A stretch of DNA of 64,000 bases, taken from Vicia villosa (Eukaryota > Streptophyta > Magnoliopsida > Fabales > Fabaceae). Under the pieces are notes generated by a model. The model saw nothing but the letters and a program-made list of their open reading frames with translations. It ran no database searches and had not been told where the DNA came from. The DNA is taken from assembly GCF_029867415.1 (NCBI RefSeq), contig NC_081184.1, positions 108,983,360 through 109,047,359 on the forward strand. The letters are read 5' to 3'. The stretch's first letter is position 1. Each line of letters opens with the position of its first letter. A program made the position numbers and the translations under genes. Shown in pieces: positions 58,315 through 64,000 of the stretch.

Positions 58315-59800
58315 ATCCCCCACTTGTTCTAATAATGACAAGATCAATTCCAGAAAAAGGAAAACAAAGAATGTTAATACAATTAAGTATCTTTCGATTT
58401 TAAACTTAATCTTAGTAAGAATAACGCAAAGTCTAATCGGAATATTAGGTAGCAATGCTTTTAAACCATTAATCCATATGATTATACCGGCGTTACGTTA
58501 CACACATTCTTTAAGGTTCTTCGCCTACATTTCTCGCTTAGCACTTATTTATGGTCATATGCTATCCTGTTTCATGAATTTTTCATGAGAGAAACTCCAA
58601 CTCTCACTTTGAGGCGGCACCATCTTGAAATTCACATAGGTGAAGTTCATATTGTGTCCTTTTCCACGAGACACGTACCATTGGTATTGAACTTCAATAA
58701 GAGTTTTAAACTAAAACTCAACCCTCATTTTAAGGTCAACATTATCACGAAATGTTCGACAATTATCCAAATCAACGACTTGTTATTACCCATTGAAAAT
58801 CTTGAGGTTAATGTTCCGTTAACATAAGATTGGGTTGCCGCCGCTGTCGGAACTCTTACTCAAGGAGTTTCAACCCCATACCTCTCGAGGTTGTTTTTAC
58901 TAAGTCTCTGGCCAGTGGCTTAGTAAATGAATTTCCCAAATTATAGATCGATCGTATATATGCGAGTAAATGATTACATCTTTAATCAATTTTCTCACGA
59001 ATATCTAAGGTCTCAGTGCTCAGACTTTCCATTTTACACTTATCTGAATTCTCTTGCTAAATTGGCTTGACTTACACATTGTGTTAACACCTTTGAAACA
59101 CTGTATTTAGCCAATGGAACTTCAGACAGAAGGTCCCTCAACCATTTAACTTCTTTGACTAGTGGAAGCGAGATCCACACACCATGGCTCCATGGTCAAG
59201 AGAGTGATACATGTTTGTTTCTTGCTCTTCCAAGAAATCGCACCTCAAACTAGTGTAAATATCCACTCAGTTGTAAATTTATGATCTCCAACACTCGATA
59301 TCCAACTCATATTGGTATATCCTTCTAATATGGTAGGAAACCTACCAAAATGAATATCAAGATTTTGGTTTCAAAAGATAATAAAAGTCCTTGTGATGGT
59401 CTTCCAATGCTCACCATTTGGATTGCTAGTAAATCTACTCATTTACTAAGTGCAAATAATATGTCAGGTCTAGTACATTACATTAGAGAACCAATTGCAC
59501 TTGCGAATTCTAATATATCCACAACTCTTCCATCATCATTTTGACACTAAGATCAAATTGAATATTCAATTTCTTGAAATGTGGGAGTTTGAACTTATCA
59601 AGAACTTTCTCAACAAAGTGTGTTTGACTAAGTTCATAACCCCCACTATTTTTGCTTTACTTTGATCGAAAATGGTGTCTATCATTTCAAGATCTTTTCA
59701 TCTTAAATGTCGAATCTAGAAACCTCTTTGTTTCTAACGTTCCATTTAACTCGTTGATAATGATCAACATATAATCAACATGGAGACAAGAAAATCATAA
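58315..59800 (-). pseudogene. Copia RNase H and late RT remnant
   Basis: Minus-strand text: RT end near 59700 (TKRFLDSTFKMKDLE), then about 59540-59440 ASAIGSLMYVMH, TRPDILFALSK, and RNase H near 59200-59330 (FPTILEGYTNMSWISSVGDH, AISWKSKKQTCITLLTME). Order and motifs are copia; stops throughout. 58330-59100 is the eroded end and holds no clear reading. Confidence 0.6.
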
Positions 59801-60212
59801 TGTTCTCACACAACTTTGTGTATAAAACACTTGTCATAAGAATTAGATGAAGAAATATTTTTTTAGATAATCATGTATGATGATGCAAGACGGTTTTTAG
59901 ATGAAGTGAGAGATGAAATTATGAGCAATTTAAAATAGTATAGTATGAATTGCAATTAGTACCTTAGTTATATTCACTTCTTTCAAATTTCACTTGAACT
60001 TTTATGTTCATCCTTCTTGGTCAACTTCATCACTGATGTGAATGATACTTTTGATTCTTTTCTTCTTTGATAACCTTTGTCTTCATCAAAACTATATATA
60101 AGATATTTTCTTCACAATCTCCCCCTTTTTGATGATGAAAAAGTCTTTAAATTCTTGTTTTGATAAGATTGAAAATTCTCCCCCTAAGTTGTGTGTCTCC
60201 CTTTTAATTTGT
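59801..60212 (-). mobile_element. Nested LTR and polypurine piece of another copia/Sirevirus-like element
   Basis: TGTGAAGAAAATATC on the minus strand at 60116 to ...GTGAGAACA at 59801 (316 bp). It is preceded by CATCATCAAAAAGGGGGAGA and, 50 nt earlier, by TTAGGGGGAGAATT, the repeated tract style of Sireviruses. It interrupts the RT of the host element. Its own 5' part is missing, so it is truncated or deleted. Confidence 0.5.
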
Positions 60213-60900
60213 GAATCTTGCAATGATAGAATCAAACCTTTGGTGCCATTGTTTTGGTGCTTATTTTAATCCATACAAAGATTTGATAAGCTTCCACACG
60301 TTTTGTTCATTACCAAGAAGCACATAACCTTCTGGTTTTTTTCATGTAAATCTCCTCATCGAGATCTACATTTTAGGAATGTCATTTTGACATCTATTTG
60401 ATGAACTAAAGGATCATGCAAAGAAACTAGTGCAAAGGAAACTCTAATTTTCGTTGTGATTGCTTCTAATGCATATGTGTCAAAATAATCAACACATTCC
60501 TTTTGTATAAAACCCTTGGCCACTAATCTATCATTGTAGGTGTCTAGTGTATCATCACTATGATACTTCCTTCTCAACATCCATTTTCATCCAATGGATT
60601 TTTATCCTTTAGGTAGAGTGGCAAGTTCCCAAGTGTTGTTTGACATTATTAAATTCATTTCATCTTGTATAACATTATTCCAAGAGAAGTCCCTTGAAAT
60701 TACATCTTCATTGTAACTCTTTAGGATCATCTTCCGCTCGAAGAATAATAGGAATCTTACGAACAAAATTCTCACATTTTTCTTCTACTAGATACAAGAA
60801 ATATGCCGGCAATCGATCTTGTTCGGTTCTAGATCCTTAGTCTTTTAAACTTTTTGCTTATTCTAAGTTCGATTTGTTTTTCAACAATCATTGACGAACT
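60213..60900 (-). pseudogene. Copia RT remnant
   Basis: Minus frame 60580-60356 contains DRLVAKGFIQKECVDYFDTY, then SFALVSLHDPLVHQIDVKMT, corresponding to RT positions KARLVAKGFxQ ... DVKTAFL. Below it, to 60213, KRVEAYQIFVWIK and KQWHQKFDSII lead to the nested insertion. Upstream traces fade by about 60900. Confidence 0.75.
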
Positions 60901-61849
60901 TTTGATTTGTGTTTCAACAATCCGCGGAGAACTTTTCTCACAAGGTTCTTCATTTGTCGAAAACTTGAATTCCTTATCCTCCACGATAAGGTTCCCAAAA
61001 TTTCACATCTCAGAATTTAATAGTTACATAAGACTCAAATTTTAGAGACATTATGAACTATCTTTGAATAATCTTCATATTTCTTATAATAATAAATCTT
61101 ATTGAATATGAACATGTTATTTCCATATCTAACATTTTATTTCAAATTTATTATTCAGACAGAAATATATAAACATATTTGACTACAAATCTCTTGTCAT
61201 TTGTGCAGAAAATAAATCCACCAATCCATATTATATAACATAAACATATTATTTATATAGTGTCGAATCAAGATTTAATTGCATACTAGTTAACATGTTC
61301 ATGCATTTCAAATATTTAACATATCAATGTATCCACTTATTAACATATATCCATAGATATATTGCACCTGCTGATGCTTTACTAGTATATAATTCATATT
61401 CGCTGCATATATGCTACAAAACTATCACGCACATCAAGAGAAAATACCATGCCTATACGACTTTCGTTTTTTATTTTACTTTTATGAACACGTAATGGAT
61501 CATATTATTATGCGGTAAGGGCACGTGCATATTACTTTTCAATTATGAACAAGTCTTATACGTCTCTGTTCATTGATACACTATAAAAACAATTTATATA
61601 TTATATCTCAAAATTACTTTTGATACATTTCAGTTAACAACTACTGGAAAATCACAATATCAACCATAAATTTTCTGATATCAATTATTATCGATTTTCT
61701 CAATAAGACAAAATTCTCAGAAAATTTCATTTTACGGTGCTCTAATTCCAAAAGACAATAATAAGAACATACCCGAATTTATGATGACAATTATTGTCCT
61801 TGATTCTTGATACGGGAGCCTCGGTTGCCATTATGAATACTTATAAGAT
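60901..61849 (-). mobile_element. Eroded 5' interior of the decayed copia element
   Basis: AT-rich, no ORF of interest. On the minus strand, 25 nt inside the 5' LTR, an ATG (about 61832) starts MATEAPVSRIKD, which could be the old gag start; it soon ends. Confidence 0.5.
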
Positions 61850-62411
61850 TGTTAGAAAAAACAATTTCAATTAAATGGTTCGAGGCTAAATCGTGAACGA
61901 AATCACTTTCCTTATAAGTATTTCAAGCACTCTCGATATGTCTTAGAGTTAGAACGCAAGAATACCCAGGAATAATTCAGCCTTTTATCGAGTTTGCGTA
62001 AGACCGACGAACACTCGGATGCAGCGTAGATTGTCTGGAATTTTAGTGAATATGATAGGCTTGTTAGATATACAATTTTTGTTGTTTTTTTTCTGAATCC
62101 AGAATAGGGTTTTTATAGGCCACTTTAGTATTGTTTCATAAGGTAGCGACCCTTCGTGAAACAATTCCTTTTCCAAAAGTTACAATGCTTGGCCTATTGC
62201 AACCTTTACCAAGAGTTGCATATTTTTATTCTGCAACACTTCCCAAAGTGTTGTCTATTTCTGATTCAATTTTCAAATTGCCTATTGCAACACTTCACGA
62301 AGTGTTGCCTATTTTCATATTCAAAATACAAACTTCACATAGATATTTTCTTGTCATTTTAGAACACACCCATAGTAATTAAATATTATTAATTATTAAT
62401 AATTTCCAACA
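61850..62411 (-). repeat. 5' LTR of the decayed copia element
   Basis: 562 bp, partner of 57752-58314. Confidence 0.9.
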
Positions 62412-63570
62412 GTAATATGCCAAAAGGGCTTGCTTGAATCAATTTATATGGATTTTCATAGCTGTTGTATAATGATATGTCTTTTTGAATCTGAACTCTT
62501 GAATCACTTACATGTATTGCCTTTCAGCATGAGGAGTGTTCAAATTCATTAATTAGTTAATGTAATTTTTTAAGAAAGCAACATTAGTGATGTTGCCTTT
62601 TAAGAAAGCTTTTCTTTCAAAATTGTCAGGTTAGTAAGGTTTAAGTAGTACATTCATTTTTGTCATTGCTTTTGTTGATATCCCTCTTTGATGGATTCGA
62701 GCTATGTAAGTCCCTGTCTTATTCATCATCATTTTCATTACAATTAATTTTCTCCAATATTTCTTCCTTCTTTTATGTGCTGTCTCAAGAATGAGACAAA
62801 AAAACATATGTGATGGAATTGGGTGGGGTGTTGAATTTTATGCCGTATATCCAAATTGTATCTGGATGGAACAATGAGATGTATATATGTCTTAGGTATG
62901 GTAATAATAATTGATTGTTTTACTTGGTATGGTCTTGAAATTGGGTATCCAAATTTGTATTTGATAGAAGAATGAGATTTATACATGTTTATTTTTAATA
63001 AAGATAAGGTGATAAATATTCTTATCTTACAATATTGGCATAGTGTATGATTCTTTAAGCCACTGATAGTAAGGAGGGCTGTTAAAAAAAATCCATGAAC
63101 TAAAATGAACCGCCAAATCAAACCGAACTGAAGTTAAATAACTGAAACCGTTATATTTTGATAGGGAATCATATCATTATGCCCAAACAGTTCTAGAATC
63201 AAATCATAATTGAAACCAAACCAAAATTGAAAATGAAAAATTCCTAAAATAAGTTAAAAAAACTTTTTAAAAAAAATTGAAAAATAGCTTAACGGTTCGG
63301 TTTGCAAAAAATTGTCTTCTAACGATTTGTTATAGTTAGGAATTTTTGGGATTTTTTGAGGTTGTTCTGCAATCGATGAGTGTATGATCTTCAAAGATGA
63401 ATCCTTTAGCTTCATTGATTGTATGACGGAGATTGTATTCACCTCTTGGAGTTGGATGTGCACTTTTTATAACCGAGTAAGCCTTTGTAATTTTTATTCT
63501 TGAAATATTCTACCGCTTTCGTGTTTTGAGATGCAGGAGTTTTCCGTTTGTTTTGTGGATGGAGTATCCC
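62412..63570. other. Unassigned region
   Basis: Continues the flank interrupted at 57751. No gene recognised on either strand; the minus frames 62744-63121 and 63254-63463 have no domain features. Confidence 0.5.
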
Positions 63571-63830
63571 TTATACTCCCTTTAATTCCATTACTTATTA
63601 AAAAAGAATAATTTAGTAGTTTGTCAAGCGAATTGTCAACATGGCTGCTTTATTAAATCGAAAAAGTATAACAGAACTGAATTGGTAGTCTAATAGACCA
63701 TGGTTCACTATTTAACAGGTATAAATATAATTGATCCTTAAGTCATTCTATCTTTTCAATTGATTTTTCAAGGCCTTGAGAGACCCTTTAAGCTGGGAGA
63801 TCCTTGCTTAAAGTAAAAAAGGAATGGAGG
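63571..63830. mobile_element. Possible Stowaway-like MITE
   Basis: Left end TACTCCCTTTAATTCC and right end GGAATGGAGGGAGCA are inverted copies of the CTCCCTCCGTTCC-type terminus common in plant Stowaway elements. About 260 bp apart, with TA on the left and ATA on the right. The interior is not coding. Confidence 0.45.
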
Positions 63831-64000
63831 GAGCAATACAAGAGACACTCACAAAATGAGAAGATTTTCAAGTTTGCATGAGTGGTTTTTTTTTTGTGAA
63901 TTTAGGATTCAACAATTTTATCCTTTTTTCAGTATTTATAGTAATTTTTTAGTTATGCTACTGATAAGCTTCAATATTTATAGTAATTTTTTTGAGTTGA
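63831..64000. other. Unassigned right edge
   Basis: AT-rich, includes a repeated TCAATATTTATAGTAATTTTT phrase variant near 63930 and 63972. Nothing else seen. Confidence 0.4.

Larger units (their letters stand above)
57752..62411 (-). mobile_element. Decayed minus-strand Ty1/copia element
   Basis: 4660 bp with LTRs 61850-62411 (5') and 57752-58314 (3'), ends TGTTG...TAACA on the minus strand. Target duplication GTAAT (57747-57751, 62412-62416). The minus strand shows the polypurine tract AACAAGTGGGGGAT (complement of 58315-58328) before the 3' LTR. The interior has RT and RNase H remnants with many stops and a smaller nested LTR piece. Confidence 0.9.

Overview
The window looks like a repeat-dominated stretch of a large plant nuclear genome, most likely a legume of the pea/vetch group (Fabeae). 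The reasons are several Ogre-type Ty3/gypsy elements (tRNA-Arg-type primer site, multi-kilobase LTRs, tandem repeats upstream of the 3' LTR), Ty1/copia and Sirevirus-like elements, plant LINEs, and plant gene families (PPR, F-box/FBD, N-myristoyltransferase, ELIP). The species itself cannot be read from the sequence. Only two or three genes look non-transposon: a PPR gene, an F-box/FBD gene with an internal loss, and dead or partial copies of ELIP and NMT.

Layout. 1-5843: minus-strand Ogre-type element (LTR 1797-5843, primer site 1775-1792, leader, and a 45-bp hairpin repeat array at the left edge). It sits in a plus-strand Ogre whose 3' internal region (5844-10231) and 3' LTR (10232-17817) follow. 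That LTR is split by a young, complete Ty1/copia element (10840-15849, target duplication CAATC) with one intact polyprotein ORF. 17818-18600: RNase H end of a LINE. 18609-19015: (TA)n / foldback / (TA)n. 19735-26147: a 6.4-kb Mutator-like element (9-bp target duplication TAGAAACAA, long terminal inverted repeats) with no visible transposase; it carries an apparently intact PPR gene and an NMT C-terminal fragment. 26799-43004: minus-strand Ty1/copia (duplication GTAGA) inserted in an older copia gag and itself split by a gag-only Ogre derivative (29704-41448, duplication ATCCC) with almost identical 3.38-kb LTRs. 43290-44598: four foldback elements alternating with (TA)n tracts. 44599-48733: Ogre LTR fragment followed by the 3' end of a Sirevirus-like element. 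48740-54960: LINE remnants, one of them split by an Athila-like derivative (49760-54551, duplication GTGGC) whose primer-site region contains 52 nt of tRNA-Asp. 55255-56199: F-box/FBD gene. 57000-57379: ELIP pseudogene. 57752-62411: decayed minus-strand copia (duplication GTAAT). The rest is unassigned apart from a probable Stowaway-like MITE near the right end.

The observations I rate highest are: (i) tandem repeats in all three Ogre-type elements are built of short hairpins whose stems change by compensatory substitutions, which suggests selection on RNA or DNA structure; (ii) a Mutator-like unit that carries a full PPR ORF plus an NMT fragment; (iii) the tRNA-Asp segment at the Athila primer site; (iv) foldback elements that sit only in (TA)n microsatellites.
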